DNA of 64,000 nucleotides from Pseudomonadota bacterium. Its GTDB lineage: Bacteria; Pseudomonadota; Gammaproteobacteria; Burkholderiales; Rhodocyclaceae. Under the pieces are notes generated by a model. That model had not been told where the DNA came from, did not search any database, and saw nothing but the letters and a program-made list of their open reading frames with translations. Both the position numbers and the translations under genes were made by a program. This document shows positions 1 to 8,570 of this stretch, in pieces. The stretch spans positions 124,001 through 188,000 of the forward strand of contig JAFEDI010000093.1 of the NCBI GenBank assembly GCA_018241725.1, read 5' to 3'. How positions within the stretch are numbered: the first letter of the stretch is position 1; each line of letters starts with the position of its first letter.

Positions 1-362
1 GGCACCTCCAGCAGGCGGACCGTCGAGGCCGCCTCCAGATAGCCCGGCTGCCCCGGCTGGATCGCCGCGTTGCCGGCCTCGCGCAGGACCACCGGCAACC
101 AGCCGACCTCCAGATCGGCACCAGTGGCGATCACCAGCTGGGCGCTGCGGGCACGGGCGATCAGTGACGGCTTGGCCTCGATGCGGTGCGGGTCCTGCAG
201 CGCATTGGTGGCGGAGAACACGTTCAGTTTGTCACCACCAACTTCCCGGGCCAGCGCGGCCCATTCGGGCACCGTGGCGAAGACATTGAGAGCAGCCGAC
301 GCGGGCATCGCAGCAAAGGCCATCAGGACGACGGCCAGACGCAGAATTGCTTTCGAGAACAT
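1..362 (-). CDS. Metal ABC transporter substrate-binding protein, ZnuA/TroA-like (partial)
   Basis: Only the N-terminal ~120 residues are present; the gene runs off the left edge of the window. It starts with a clear signal peptide (MFSKAILRLAV...PASA) followed by the mature start ALNVFATVPEW, typical of cluster A-I solute-binding proteins for Zn2+ or Mn2+. The segment LQDPHRIEAKPS carries the conserved first metal-ligand histidine and the Pro-x-x-x region of this family. It would capture metal in the periplasm for an ABC importer. It starts 12 bp after the stop of the barrel protein gene, so the two are probably cotranscribed. Zinc rather than manganese is inferred from the neighbours (CobW GTPase, zinc-finger-poor DksA). 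Confidence 0.85.
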   Translation of the reverse strand, partial: MFSKAILRLAVVLMAFAAMPASAALNVFATVPEWAALAREVGGDKLNVFSATNALQDPHRIEAKPSLIARARSAQLVIATGADLEVGWLPVVLREAGNAAIQPGQPGYLEAASTVRLLEV

Positions 363-374
363 TCCTTGCACTCC

Positions 375-1811
375 TCAGAACGTGTGGGCGCCGTGGGCGC
401 CGAGGCTCATGATGTACTGCAGCCAGACTTGGTTGTCGCCCTCCCCGTTGCGCGACTGGTCGCGCGCCACCTGCAAGCGCAGACGCGAGAACTCAGACGG
501 AGACCAATCCACCATCGCCGACTGGCGGCGTGGATCGTAGCCAGCGAGGATCGGGAGATCCGCCACGCTGAGCGTGCCCAGATCCGTCGTGCCGCTGCGC
601 AGCCAGTCGCCGCGTACGCCGACGCGCCATCGCGGCATGAACTGGTAGACCGCCTGCAAATAAGCACCGGACGGACGGAAGCGGGCCGCCGACAGGGCTG
701 CAGCCCCATCCGTGTCGTAGGTCAGCTCACCCGTTTCGCGGCGCTGGAAGTATTCGCCCTGCAGCTTGAGGTTGGTCACGCTGCTGTTGCCGTTGGGAGC
801 CCACTTGTAGATGAAGTCGGCGATCCAGGTCTGGCTGCGCCCGGAGAAGACGTTGTTGACGCCGCCGTCCTCGAAGCTGCGCTCGCGCGGATTGCTATGC
901 ACGTGGGAAAGGCCGACGCGCCACGCAGACGAATCACCGATGTCCCCACCGACATGGGCGAAGGCCGACCACAGGCCGGCACCGTTGGCCTTGCGCTCGG
1001 CACCGGGGAAACGCTCGCCGCTCGCCACTTCAGCACCAAACTCCATGAACAGCTCGGTCGGCGCGACCCAGCGTAGTTGCAGGCCATCGTTCTGCAGGCG
1101 TGGCCCGAAGAAGGCCTTGTAGGCCAGCGGCGCGTCGGTGAAATCCCACTCATGGGGATGCTGCTGATTGAGGTAGCCGACGCCAGACAGAAAGCGCCCA
1201 GCTTTGAGCTTGAAGCCGGCCGGCATGGCCAGCGTCTCGACGTTGACCTCCTCCACCTCGACCGTGCCCTGGCCATTGTCTTCGGCCAGCGAGAAGCGTG
1301 CATTGCCGCGGAACAAATGGTCCACGTTGGCCGAGAAGGCCAGTTCCGACTCGCCGAGGGAGAAACCCTTGCGGGGTGGCCCGACCTCGCCGCCGGAAGG
1401 CATGAAGCCATCGATGCGATAGGACGCGGGGTCGCGCTGCAGGCGCGTGAACTTGCTGTCGAGAATCAACGAGACGGCCGGGTTGAAAGCGCCTTCCCCG
1501 GCGGGGCGACGGGCCACGCTGTCAACCGCGGCCTGGGCTTCGGCGGCTCGGCTCTCCACCTGCACCACGGAGCGGGCGGCGGCGCTGGCCGTCGTACCCG
1601 CTTCGGCAGCGCTGGCGGCGGCCTGGCTGGCCTGCCTCTCGGTTTCGGCCAGACGCTGCTCGAGCGCCTGGATACGTTGTTCGTAGGATTGGCGCAACTC
1701 GCGCAGTTGCTCGCGGAGTTGCTTCAGGTCGGCGTCGGTTGCGGCAGATGCCGCGGCAGGAAAGGCCGCGGCCAGGGCGGCGCACAGCACGCCCGGACGT
1801 ACGAAAGTCAT
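375..1811 (-). CDS. Outer-membrane beta-barrel protein with N-terminal coiled coil, in metal cluster
   Basis: This 478-residue protein has a signal peptide ending ASAATDA, then a coiled coil of about 40 residues (LKQLREQLRELRQSYEQ onward), an Ala-rich linker and a long region of alternating polar/aromatic strands that ends in HTF. A C-terminal Phe is the usual outer-membrane barrel insertion signal. The architecture resembles porins with a periplasmic coiled-coil stalk. The ATG at 1811 is chosen because AGGAG precedes it and the signal peptide begins there; the longer upstream reading frame has no such features. It sits directly upstream of the ZnuA-like gene, so a role in moving metal across the outer membrane is inferred, not shown. 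Confidence 0.75.
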   Translation of the reverse strand: MTFVRPGVLCAALAAAFPAAASAATDADLKQLREQLRELRQSYEQRIQALEQRLAETERQASQAAASAAEAGTTASAAARSVVQVESRAAEAQAAVDSVARRPAGEGAFNPAVSLILDSKFTRLQRDPASYRIDGFMPSGGEVGPPRKGFSLGESELAFSANVDHLFRGNARFSLAEDNGQGTVEVEEVNVETLAMPAGFKLKAGRFLSGVGYLNQQHPHEWDFTDAPLAYKAFFGPRLQNDGLQLRWVAPTELFMEFGAEVASGERFPGAERKANGAGLWSAFAHVGGDIGDSSAWRVGLSHVHSNPRERSFEDGGVNNVFSGRSQTWIADFIYKWAPNGNSSVTNLKLQGEYFQRRETGELTYDTDGAAALSAARFRPSGAYLQAVYQFMPRWRVGVRGDWLRSGTTDLGTLSVADLPILAGYDPRRQSAMVDWSPSEFSRLRLQVARDQSRNGEGDNQVWLQYIMSLGAHGAHTF

Positions 1812-1896
1812 GGTCGGATCTCCTGGGATCAGTCCGTATAGGTACAGGCCGGCGCAACCTATTACAGGCGCACCGGTCCAGATGTCGGAAAACGGA

Positions 1897-2259
1897 TCAG
1901 ACAGGAGAGGTGGGAGGACCGCGGCTGTGGGGACGCGGCAGACGCGCCACCCGACCGGCCACCGGGCTGTCCGCCGGAATGACCGGCGGCTGCGCCTGCG
2001 GCGGCAGGGAGGGCGGCGTGGACGGCAAGGCCGACGCCAGGTCGGCGGCGGCCAGGCACAACAGGCAGCGTTCGTGGCGCTCGGCAGCGGGCACGCCACC
2101 CTCGAAAGGCGCCGACGCGGCCGTGGATTCCTCGCGGGCAAGACCGGCCAGTTCGCCGACGTGGCTTACGGCGTGAGCCGCCGCAAAAACCTGCGCGCAT
2201 ACCAGCAGCAGCGCCAGCACGCTGCGGAACAGAGCGGAGGGACGAGCGCCGATGCGCAT
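1897..2259 (-). CDS. Small secreted Cys/His-containing protein, DUF2946-like
   Basis: This 120-residue protein has an N-terminal hydrophobic segment (SVLALLLVCAQVFAAAHA) acting as a signal or anchor. A short motif HERCLLCLAAADLA follows, and the tail is Pro-rich. The His plus CxxC arrangement is what is seen in DUF2946-type proteins near metal transport genes, but I recognise the family only loosely. The ATG overlaps the stop of the CobW gene by one base (TGATG), which implies translational coupling, so a GTG one codon upstream is less likely. A role in periplasmic metal handling is inferred from position only. Confidence 0.6.
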   Translation of the reverse strand: MRIGARPSALFRSVLALLLVCAQVFAAAHAVSHVGELAGLAREESTAASAPFEGGVPAAERHERCLLCLAAADLASALPSTPPSLPPQAQPPVIPADSPVAGRVARLPRPHSRGPPTSPV

Positions 2260-3317
2260 CACGCAGCCGCCTTGCCAAGCAGCCGGAAAGGCTCGAAGGC
2301 CGCCTCGACGACGGTCTGGTCGAATTCGCGCGCGATGAATACCAGGCGGGTACGGCGGTCGTCATCCGGCCATTCCGGTAAAGGCACTTCGGGATAGCGC
2401 AGATGATGGACACCCTGTACGACCCGGGGCGCCGACTCGCCGCGCACATGGACGAGACCCTTGATACGCAACAGTTGCGGGCCGTAGCGGGTCTGCAGTG
2501 CATCGAGGGTTGCCGAGAAATCGCCCCAGGCCACCGGCGAGTCGAGACTCACGGCAAAGGCACGTACGGCCTCGTCATGGCGGAGCGGATCTGCGGTACG
2601 AGGGCGAGCGGACGTGTAGGAAGGACTCCGGCCAGCGGTGCGCACCGCCTCTTCGGCCAGCCAGTGGATCACTGCGGGGGATGTGTCGCCATCCCGCAGG
2701 CCACAATCGATGAGCGCCGCCGGGTCGAGGTCACCGGACACCGCGCAGATCTGTCGCGCTCCCGGGTTGAGCGCGGCCAGCCTTGCCGCAAGCGCATCGA
2801 TTGCCGAAGCCTCGACCAGATCGCCCTTGGAGATCACCATGCGGTCCGCCAGCGCAACCTGTCTGACCGCCTCGGGCCGCCCCCCCAATTGATCGAGCCC
2901 GAACTGGGCATCCACGACGGTGACGACACCATCCAGGCGGTAACGCTCGGCGATGAAGAAATCCCGCATCAAGGTGAAGATCACCGGTGCGGGATCCGCC
3001 AACCCGGTGGTCTCGATGACGATGCGATCGAGCGCCGGTAACTGGCGACGCAGCCGGCGCATGAAGAGATCCCGCAGCGCACGGGTCAGATCGCCGCGCA
3101 CGGAACAGCAGATACAGCCCGACTCGAGCAGGACGAGGTTTTCGTCCAGGCGCTCGACGAGCAGATGATCGATCGGCTCCGCACCGAACTCGTTCATCAG
3201 CACCACACTACCGGCCATTTCGGGGCGGCGCAGCAACTGATTGAGCAAAGTGGTCTTGCCAGCCCCCAGGAAACCGGTGAGCAGGGTGACAGGAATGCGG
3301 TTCGCCGGAGCGCTCAT
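2259..3317 (-). CDS. CobW/COG0523-family GTPase (putative zinc metallochaperone)
   Basis: This 352-residue G3E-family GTPase has Walker A GFLGAGKTT at residues 15-23. The family-defining metal motif CICC is at 68-71, followed by a switch region ending ETTGLADPAPV and a SKGD base-recognition motif. A C-terminal CobW_C domain starts around residue 250. COG0523 proteins deliver metal, often zinc, to client proteins during limitation. The ATG at 3317 opens directly into the beta strand before the P-loop; longer upstream frames lack family similarity. It lies 43 bp after dksA and is coupled to the next gene, so it is part of the dksA transcription unit. Confidence 0.92.
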   Translation of the reverse strand: MSAPANRIPVTLLTGFLGAGKTTLLNQLLRRPEMAGSVVLMNEFGAEPIDHLLVERLDENLVLLESGCICCSVRGDLTRALRDLFMRRLRRQLPALDRIVIETTGLADPAPVIFTLMRDFFIAERYRLDGVVTVVDAQFGLDQLGGRPEAVRQVALADRMVISKGDLVEASAIDALAARLAALNPGARQICAVSGDLDPAALIDCGLRDGDTSPAVIHWLAEEAVRTAGRSPSYTSARPRTADPLRHDEAVRAFAVSLDSPVAWGDFSATLDALQTRYGPQLLRIKGLVHVRGESAPRVVQGVHHLRYPEVPLPEWPDDDRRTRLVFIAREFDQTVVEAAFEPFRLLGKAAA

Positions 3318-3360
3318 GGAATCAGCTTCGGCCCCACCCGACGGCGGGGCCCCGGGCAGC

Positions 3361-3795
3361 TTATTCCCCGTAGAGCTTCTGGGTCCGCTCGCGACGCTCC
3401 TGCGCATCGATCGACAGGGTCGCCGTCGGACGGGCCAGCAGACGGCCGATGCCGATCGGATCACCGGTTTCCTCGCACCAGCCGTAATCGCCTTCGGCGA
3501 TACGGCCGAGGGCCTCGTCGATCTTCTTCAGCAGCTTGCGTTCACGATCACGCACACGCAGTTCGAGGGCATGCTCTTCCTCGACCGTCGCGCGGTCGGC
3601 CGGATCGGCCACCAGTTCGTTCTCACGTAGGTTGGCACCCGTGCTGGCAGCGTTCTCGAGAAGCCCATCACGCATCTTGGTGAGACGGTCCCGGAAAAAC
3701 TCCAGCTGGGCCGGGTTCATGTAATCGTCTTCCGGCATGGCCAGAATTTCGGCCTCGGTAAGCAGCTTCTCATTGCTTGTCGTGGTTGCAACCAT
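3361..3795 (-). CDS. dksA: RNA polymerase-binding transcription factor DksA (degenerate zinc finger)
   Basis: This 144-residue protein is a full-length DksA. The coiled-coil tip DPADRAT has the acidic pair (D64, D67) and A69 needed to act with ppGpp in the RNA polymerase secondary channel. Of the four zinc-finger cysteines of E. coli DksA, only C107 remains; the others are T110, S128 and A131. Betaproteobacterial DksA proteins commonly look like this, so the loss is probably a lineage trait and not a defect, and activity should not depend on zinc. A good ribosome site (GGGAGGAAT) precedes the ATG. It heads the metal cluster and is divergent from ybgC. Confidence 0.95.
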   Translation of the reverse strand: MVATTTSNEKLLTEAEILAMPEDDYMNPAQLEFFRDRLTKMRDGLLENAASTGANLRENELVADPADRATVEEEHALELRVRDRERKLLKKIDEALGRIAEGDYGWCEETGDPIGIGRLLARPTATLSIDAQERRERTQKLYGE

Positions 3796-3913
3796 GTCTC
3801 ATTCCTCCCATGAATCGACTGTCGGACCCGGGCGCCCAAGGCCATCCCGAATGTGGGCCCTTTTCGCGACTCTCGCAAGATACGCGGCCCATTTGCCACG
3901 ATCCGCCCATCAC

Positions 3914-3930
3914 GCGCAGAAACTCTGCGC
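3914..3930 (-). repeat. Perfect 7-bp hairpin in the dksA leader
   Basis: GCGCAGA and TCTGCGC flank a three-base loop. If the promoter at 3974-4003 is real, this hairpin lies in the dksA 5' untranslated region, about 120 nt before the start codon. No T-run follows, so it is not a terminator; it could be an operator or an RNA structure. Confidence 0.45.
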
Positions 3931-3973
3931 ATTAACCAATGCACGAAACGCACCAGTTTCTATCAAGAGCGCG

Positions 3974-4003
3974 ATTCTATGCACAGGATCACTGCAATTA
4001 CAA
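3974..4003 (-). promoter_or_regulatory. Candidate sigma-70 promoter of dksA
   Basis: On the minus strand TTGTAA (4003-3998) and TAGAAT (3979-3974) are separated by 18 bp. Transcription would start near 3967, giving a leader of about 170 nt before dksA. This is a consensus match only; the rest of the divergent region 3796-4103 shows no gene and no obvious Zur-type dyad. Confidence 0.45.
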
Positions 4004-4103
4004 CGGCGCCCTGCCGATCGCCGGCAAGTCTCCGCCTACATTCTGAAACACTGATTCGCCACAGTCGCTGCGTGGCGGCCATTCCCTAAGGTAAAATGCT
4101 GCG

Positions 4104-4562
4104 ATGCATGCATCGACCCCCCCCGCTCCGGTTGAGGGCAAGAGGCTCTTTTCGCTGCCGGTCCGGGTGTACTACGAAGACACTGACGCCGGCGGCGTCG
4201 TCTATTACGCCAATTACCTCAAGTTCTGCGAGCGCGCCCGCACCGAAGTGTTGCGAGCCTTGGGCTTCGAGCAAAACCGTCTGTCCGCCGAGCAGGATAT
4301 CCTATTTGTGGTACGCACCGTACAGGCCGACTACCTGCGCGCCGCGACGCTCGACGACCTGCTCGACGTCGTCACCACGATCAGCAAGCTCGGCCATGCC
4401 AGTTTGAACTTCGCCCAGCAGATCCGCCGCGAAGGCACGACGATTTTCGCGGCAAACATCACGATCGCCTGCATCCGAGCCAGCACCAAACGCCCCACCC
4501 CGATTCCCCCCGCCGTACGCGCCCTGTTCGCCACCCTGGTTGAAACCGATGAACGTCACTGA
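4104..4562 (+). CDS. ybgC: Tol-Pal associated acyl-CoA thioesterase YbgC
   Basis: This 152-residue single hot-dog fold protein has the 4-hydroxybenzoyl-CoA thioesterase signature YYEDTDAGGVVYYANY. D28 corresponds to the catalytic D18 of E. coli YbgC. It hydrolyses short-chain or phospholipid-related acyl thioesters in the cytoplasm and is the conserved first gene of tol-pal operons. A TAAAAT at 4092-4097 lies immediately upstream of the ATG, so either transcription starts further upstream or the message is nearly leaderless; only a weak AGGT precedes the start. Its 3' end overlaps tolQ by 14 bp. Confidence 0.95.
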   Translation: MHASTPPAPVEGKRLFSLPVRVYYEDTDAGGVVYYANYLKFCERARTEVLRALGFEQNRLSAEQDILFVVRTVQADYLRAATLDDLLDVVTTISKLGHASLNFAQQIRREGTTIFAANITIACIRASTKRPTPIPPAVRALFATLVETDERH

Positions 4563-5223
4563 AGACCTTTCCATCCTGTCCCTGATCGCCAATGCCAGCC
4601 TGCTCGTCAAGCTCGTGATGGCAATCCTCGGCACCGTTTCCTTCATGTCCTGGTACTGGATCTTCCGCAAATGGTTCCAGATCCGTGACGCCAAGAAGAA
4701 GACCGACGTCTTCGAACGCGACTTCTGGAGCGGTGGCGACCTCAACGCGCTGTACCAGAGCGCAGCTACCAGCCGCCACGAAGCGGCCGGCATGGAGCGC
4801 ATCTTCGAAGCCGGCTACCGCGAATTCGCCAAGCTGCGCGGCAAGAACCTCGACCACGGAGCGATCATGGACGGCGCCCGCCGCGCCATGCGCGCCACCT
4901 ACCAGCGCGAGGTGGACGACCTCGAAGCCCATCTGGCCTTCCTCGCCTCTGTCGGCTCGGTGTCACCCTACGTCGGCCTGTTCGGCACCGTTTGGGGGAT
5001 CATGAACGCCTTCCGCGGCCTATCCAACGTCGGCTCCGCCACCCTGGCCCATGTGGCGCCGGGCATCGCCGAGGCCCTCGTCGCCACGGCCATTGGCCTT
5101 TTCGCAGCGATCCCCGCAGTCGTGGCCTACAACCGTTTTGCCCACGACATCGACCGCATCGCAATCCGTTTCGAGAGCTTCACCGAGGAGTTCCTGAACA
5201 TCCTCCAGCGCCAGCTGCGCTGA
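4549..5223 (+). CDS. tolQ: Tol-Pal system protein TolQ
   Basis: This 224-residue inner-membrane protein of the MotA/TolQ/ExbB family has three predicted membrane segments: one near residues 15-37 and two in the C-terminal half around SVGSVSPYVGLFGTVWGIMN and IAEALVATAIGLFAAIPAVVA. With TolR it forms the proton channel that energises TolA during cell constriction. The ATG at 4549 is preferred over the TTG at 4540. The gene overlaps ybgC and is followed by tolR after 16 bp. Confidence 0.96.
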   Translation: MNVTEDLSILSLIANASLLVKLVMAILGTVSFMSWYWIFRKWFQIRDAKKKTDVFERDFWSGGDLNALYQSAATSRHEAAGMERIFEAGYREFAKLRGKNLDHGAIMDGARRAMRATYQREVDDLEAHLAFLASVGSVSPYVGLFGTVWGIMNAFRGLSNVGSATLAHVAPGIAEALVATAIGLFAAIPAVVAYNRFAHDIDRIAIRFESFTEEFLNILQRQLR

Positions 5224-5239
5224 CCGGAGCCCCGCCGCC

Positions 5240-5647
5240 ATGCGTCAACGCCGCCTGATGAACCAGATCAACGTCGTACCCTACATCGACGTGATGCTGG
5301 TGCTGCTCGTCATCTTCATGGTCACCGCTCCGATGATCCAGTCCGGCTCGGTGAATCTGCCCAGCGTGGACAAGGTCCCCGCACCGCCCACCGACGCGAT
5401 GATCGTCCAGGTCAAGCCTGATGGCGAACTGAGCCTGCGCACCTCCGGCAATGCACCGGAGAAGAGCTTCAGCCGCCAGGACCTGATTGCTGAGGTGCAG
5501 TCCGCCGTGTCCGCCAAACCCGACCAGCCGGTGGTCATCGCCGCGGACAAGAGTGTCAAGTACGAGCAGGTGATGAACACCCTCAACGACCTGCGTAACG
5601 CCGGCGTCAGCAAGGTCGGCCTGCAAACCCAGGTCGGCAAGCAATGA
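5240..5647 (+). CDS. tolR: Tol-Pal system protein TolR
   Basis: This 135-residue ExbD/TolR-family protein begins with the short cytoplasmic part MRQRRLMNQINVVPYIDVM. The conserved proton-carrying Asp is D17 (PYIDVMLVL) in its single membrane helix. The remainder is the periplasmic domain. It works with TolQ in the proton-driven stator of TolA. Its stop overlaps the tolA start by four bases (ATGA). Confidence 0.96.
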   Translation: MRQRRLMNQINVVPYIDVMLVLLVIFMVTAPMIQSGSVNLPSVDKVPAPPTDAMIVQVKPDGELSLRTSGNAPEKSFSRQDLIAEVQSAVSAKPDQPVVIAADKSVKYEQVMNTLNDLRNAGVSKVGLQTQVGKQ

Positions 5648-6657
5648 ATCCTGCCCCACCTGCCAACGAACGGGGCAAATGGGCGTCGCTGCTGCTGGCC
5701 GCCGCGGTCCATATCGCCCTCGGCCTTTTCCTGTTCTACGGGGTCCGCTGGCAGAACCGCCTGCCGGAAACCGTCGAGGTGGACCTGGTCGGCGCGCCGC
5801 TGCCGGCTGCCGCATCGCCTACCCCACCACCACCACCGCCTCCTCCCCCAGTGGAAGAAGAGGCGCCCCGACCCCGGCCCCGCCCCACTCCGCCACCGCC
5901 ACCGCGAGCGGTGGTCAAACCTGCGCCCGAGCCGGCCCACGAGCCACCTCCGCGCAAACAGCCGGACATCGCGATCAAGACGCCGGAGCACAAGAAGCCG
6001 ACACCCAAGCCCGAACCGAAGCCTGAGCCCAAGCCGGAACCCAAACCCGAGCCGAAGAAGAAGCCCGAGCCGAAACCGGAGCCCAAACCCGAACCCAAGC
6101 CGGAGCCAAAGAAGAAACCCGAGCCCGAACCCAAGAAGCCCGAGCCGGAACCCAAGCCGAAGGCCGAACCGTCCAAGACGGACAAAACGGCCAAGCCGGT
6201 GGACAAGAACACCAAGACCGACAAGAACTCCAAGGCGGAGGCCGACCACAGCCGCGAACTGGAAGACCGCCGCATGCGCGAGCTGATGGCCCGCGACAGC
6301 GAGAACGCCAACCAGAGCAAGCAGCTCCAGGAGGAACTTGCGCGGGTCGCCGGGGCCAAAGCTAGCGCGGCGCGCAGCAAGGCCATCGAGGCCTACATCG
6401 AGAAGATCCGCGCCAAGGTGAAGGGCAACATCGTGCTACCGCCGGGCGTCAGCGGTGATCCGTTCGCGATCTTCACCGTGGATCAGCTGCCCGACGGCTC
6501 GGTGATCGAAGTACGCCTGAAACGCTCGACCGGCAACACCCAACTCGACGGCGCCATCGAGCGGGCCATTCAGAAATCCAGTCCGCTGCCCAAGCCGGAC
6601 AAGCCCGACCTGTTCAACCGTACGCTGGAACTGAAGTTCTATCCGCTCCGCGACTAA
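5644..6657 (+). CDS. tolA: Cell envelope protein TolA
   Basis: This 337-residue protein has one N-terminal membrane helix (about residues 13-33, WASLLLAAAVHIALGLFLFY), then a long Pro-rich and Lys/Glu-rich arm. The arm contains tandem PKPEPKPEP repeats at roughly 117-180. It leads into an Ala/Lys-rich helical stretch and a C-terminal TolA_C/TonB-like domain from about 250. It spans the periplasm to link the TolQR motor to TolB/Pal. The PKPEP arm replaces the long alpha-helical domain II of E. coli TolA, as is common in betaproteobacteria. The repeats at DNA level are a likely site of length variation. Confidence 0.94.
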   Translation: MNPAPPANERGKWASLLLAAAVHIALGLFLFYGVRWQNRLPETVEVDLVGAPLPAAASPTPPPPPPPPPVEEEAPRPRPRPTPPPPPRAVVKPAPEPAHEPPPRKQPDIAIKTPEHKKPTPKPEPKPEPKPEPKPEPKKKPEPKPEPKPEPKPEPKKKPEPEPKKPEPEPKPKAEPSKTDKTAKPVDKNTKTDKNSKAEADHSRELEDRRMRELMARDSENANQSKQLQEELARVAGAKASAARSKAIEAYIEKIRAKVKGNIVLPPGVSGDPFAIFTVDQLPDGSVIEVRLKRSTGNTQLDGAIERAIQKSSPLPKPDKPDLFNRTLELKFYPLRD

Positions 6658-6671
6658 CAAACAAACGAGCC

Positions 6672-7964
6672 ATGCCCATGAATGAACGCATCCTGACCGT
6701 CCTGCGCAGCGCCGTCCCGGGCTGCGCGCTGGTCCTGGCCTCCGCCGCCGCCCAGGCGCAACTGGCCATCGAGATCACCGGCGCCGGCGCCAACCGCATG
6801 CCGGTGGCCGTTGCCGCCTTCGAAGGCGAAAATGCGCTGCCCCGCGCCGTCACCGACGTCGTCCGTGCCGACCTCGAGCGCAGCGGCCTGTTCAAGATGG
6901 TCGAGCTCGGCCCGTCCCCGATGGGCGCCAACGCCCCGGTGGACTACGCCCGCATCCGCTCCCGCGGCGCCGACGCAGTGGCCGTGGGCACCGTCAGCCC
7001 GAGCGGCAGCGGCCGCTACCAGGTCCAGGTGCAGCTGCACGACAGCCAGAAGCAGGCCAGCCTCGGTGGCCAAGCCATGACGATGGCCCCCAGTCAGTAC
7101 CGGGCCACCGGCCACCGCATCGCCGACTTCATCTACGAGAAGCTGACCGGCGAACCCGGCGTATTCTCCACCCGCATTGCCTACGTCTTGAAGGTGGGCC
7201 CGCGTTACGAGCTGCAGATCGCCGACGCCGACGGCAGCAACGCCCAGACTGCCCTCGCCTCGAAAGAACCGATCATCTCCCCGGCCTGGTCGCCGGACGG
7301 CACGCGCCTGGCCTACGTATCCTTTGAAGCCAAGAAACCGGTCGTCTATGTACACTCCCTGGCCACCGGCCAACGCAACGTGGCCGCGAACTTCAAGGGA
7401 TCCAACTCCGCCCCCGCCTGGGCACCGGATGGCCGTCGCCTGGCTGTGGTACTGACCAAGGACGGTCAGTCCCAACTTTACAGCGTGAACGCCGACGGTT
7501 CCGGCGTGCAGCGCCTGGCCTCCTCGGCCGGCATCGACACCGAGCCGTCCTGGTCCATCGACGGTATGATCTACTTCACCTCGGACCGTGGCGGCAGCCC
7601 GCAGATCTACCGCGTGCCGGCCGGCGGCGGCAACGCCGAGCGTGTCACCTTCGAGGGCAGCTACAACGTGAGCCCCCGCCCGTCACCGGACGGCAAGAGC
7701 CTGGTCTACGTATCCCGTAACGGCGGGCGCTTCCAGGTCACCATGCTCGACCTGGCGTCCCGCCAGACCCAGATCCTGACTGACACATCCAAGGACGAAT
7801 CGCCGAGCTTCGCCCCCAATGGCCGCATGATCCTCTACGCCACTGAAACCGGTGGCCGCGGCGTACTTGCGGCGGTGTCTGCGGACGGTCGTGTGAAACA
7901 ACGACTGTCGGTACAATCCGGCGACGTGCGTGAGCCCGCCTGGGGTCCGCAGCCGCGCAACTGA
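6672..7964 (+). CDS. tolB: Tol-Pal system beta-propeller protein TolB
   Basis: This 430-residue periplasmic protein has a signal peptide cleaved after AAAQA. An N-terminal domain (about 30-160) precedes a six-bladed WD40-like propeller with repeated PAWSPDG, PAWAPDG, PSWSIDG, PRPSPDG and PSFAPNG motifs. It binds Pal at the outer membrane and interacts with TolA. Start at 6672, although the second Met (6678) is equally compatible. It lies 14 bp after tolA and is followed by pal. Confidence 0.96.
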   Translation: MPMNERILTVLRSAVPGCALVLASAAAQAQLAIEITGAGANRMPVAVAAFEGENALPRAVTDVVRADLERSGLFKMVELGPSPMGANAPVDYARIRSRGADAVAVGTVSPSGSGRYQVQVQLHDSQKQASLGGQAMTMAPSQYRATGHRIADFIYEKLTGEPGVFSTRIAYVLKVGPRYELQIADADGSNAQTALASKEPIISPAWSPDGTRLAYVSFEAKKPVVYVHSLATGQRNVAANFKGSNSAPAWAPDGRRLAVVLTKDGQSQLYSVNADGSGVQRLASSAGIDTEPSWSIDGMIYFTSDRGGSPQIYRVPAGGGNAERVTFEGSYNVSPRPSPDGKSLVYVSRNGGRFQVTMLDLASRQTQILTDTSKDESPSFAPNGRMILYATETGGRGVLAAVSADGRVKQRLSVQSGDVREPAWGPQPRN

Positions 7965-8012
7965 CAACACCAACGGCCCCCCCAACCCGCCCGACTGCCC
8001 ACGGAGCCCACC

Positions 8013-8570
8013 ATGAAGTTCGCCCGCCTCACGCTGTCCCTGATCGCCGTCGGCCTGCTGGCCGCGTGCTCGTCCGCCCCCAAGACCGACACCAACCAGG
8101 CCGGAGCGGCCGTCGAGGAGCGCTCCAGTGGCGCCTCCACTGCCGGCATCGACAACAACCGCGTCGTGCCGGTGGACGCGGGCAGCGCCAGCGGCACCGG
8201 TATCGCCGCACTAAAAGATCCGAAGAGCATCCTGTCCAAGCGCAGCGTACTGTTCGACTACGACAGCTACGTGATCAAGAGCGAGTACCAGGCGCTGATC
8301 GAGGCCCACGCCAAGTTCCTGCTCGCCAACCCGAAGATGAAGATGCTGATCCAGGGCAATACCGACGAACGGGGCAGCCGCGAATACAACCTGGCCCTCG
8401 GCCAGAAGCGCGCTGATGCGGTGAAGAAGGCACTCAGCTTGCTTGGCGTATCCGAAGCCCAGCTCGAATCGGTCAGCCTCGGCGAGGAAAAGCCCAGCTG
8501 CGGTGAGTCGACCGAATCCTGCTGGGCCGCCAACCGCCGTGGCGACATGCTCTACTCGGGTGAATTCTGA
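8013..8570 (+). CDS. pal: Peptidoglycan-associated lipoprotein Pal
   Basis: This 185-residue lipoprotein has the lipobox LLAAC with acylated C19. An Ala/Ser-rich linker leads to an OmpA-like peptidoglycan-binding domain from about residue 75. That domain holds the typical VLFDYDSYVIK, GNTDERGSREYN and SLGEEKP segments. It tethers the outer membrane to peptidoglycan and binds TolB. The stop codon overlaps the start of cpoB by one base (TGATG). Confidence 0.96.
   Translation: MKFARLTLSLIAVGLLAACSSAPKTDTNQAGAAVEERSSGASTAGIDNNRVVPVDAGSASGTGIAALKDPKSILSKRSVLFDYDSYVIKSEYQALIEAHAKFLLANPKMKMLIQGNTDERGSREYNLALGQKRADAVKKALSLLGVSEAQLESVSLGEEKPSCGESTESCWAANRRGDMLYSGEF

Noticed and set aside
1812-4103. 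Zur boxes in the metal cluster
   Set aside because: I looked in the gaps before dksA and the barrel gene for an AT-rich dyad of the Zur type and found none; regulation by Zur remains unproven.
5990-6180. CRISPR-like or minisatellite array
   Set aside because: The repeats are in-frame PKPEP codons of tolA, a structural arm and not a spacer-containing array.
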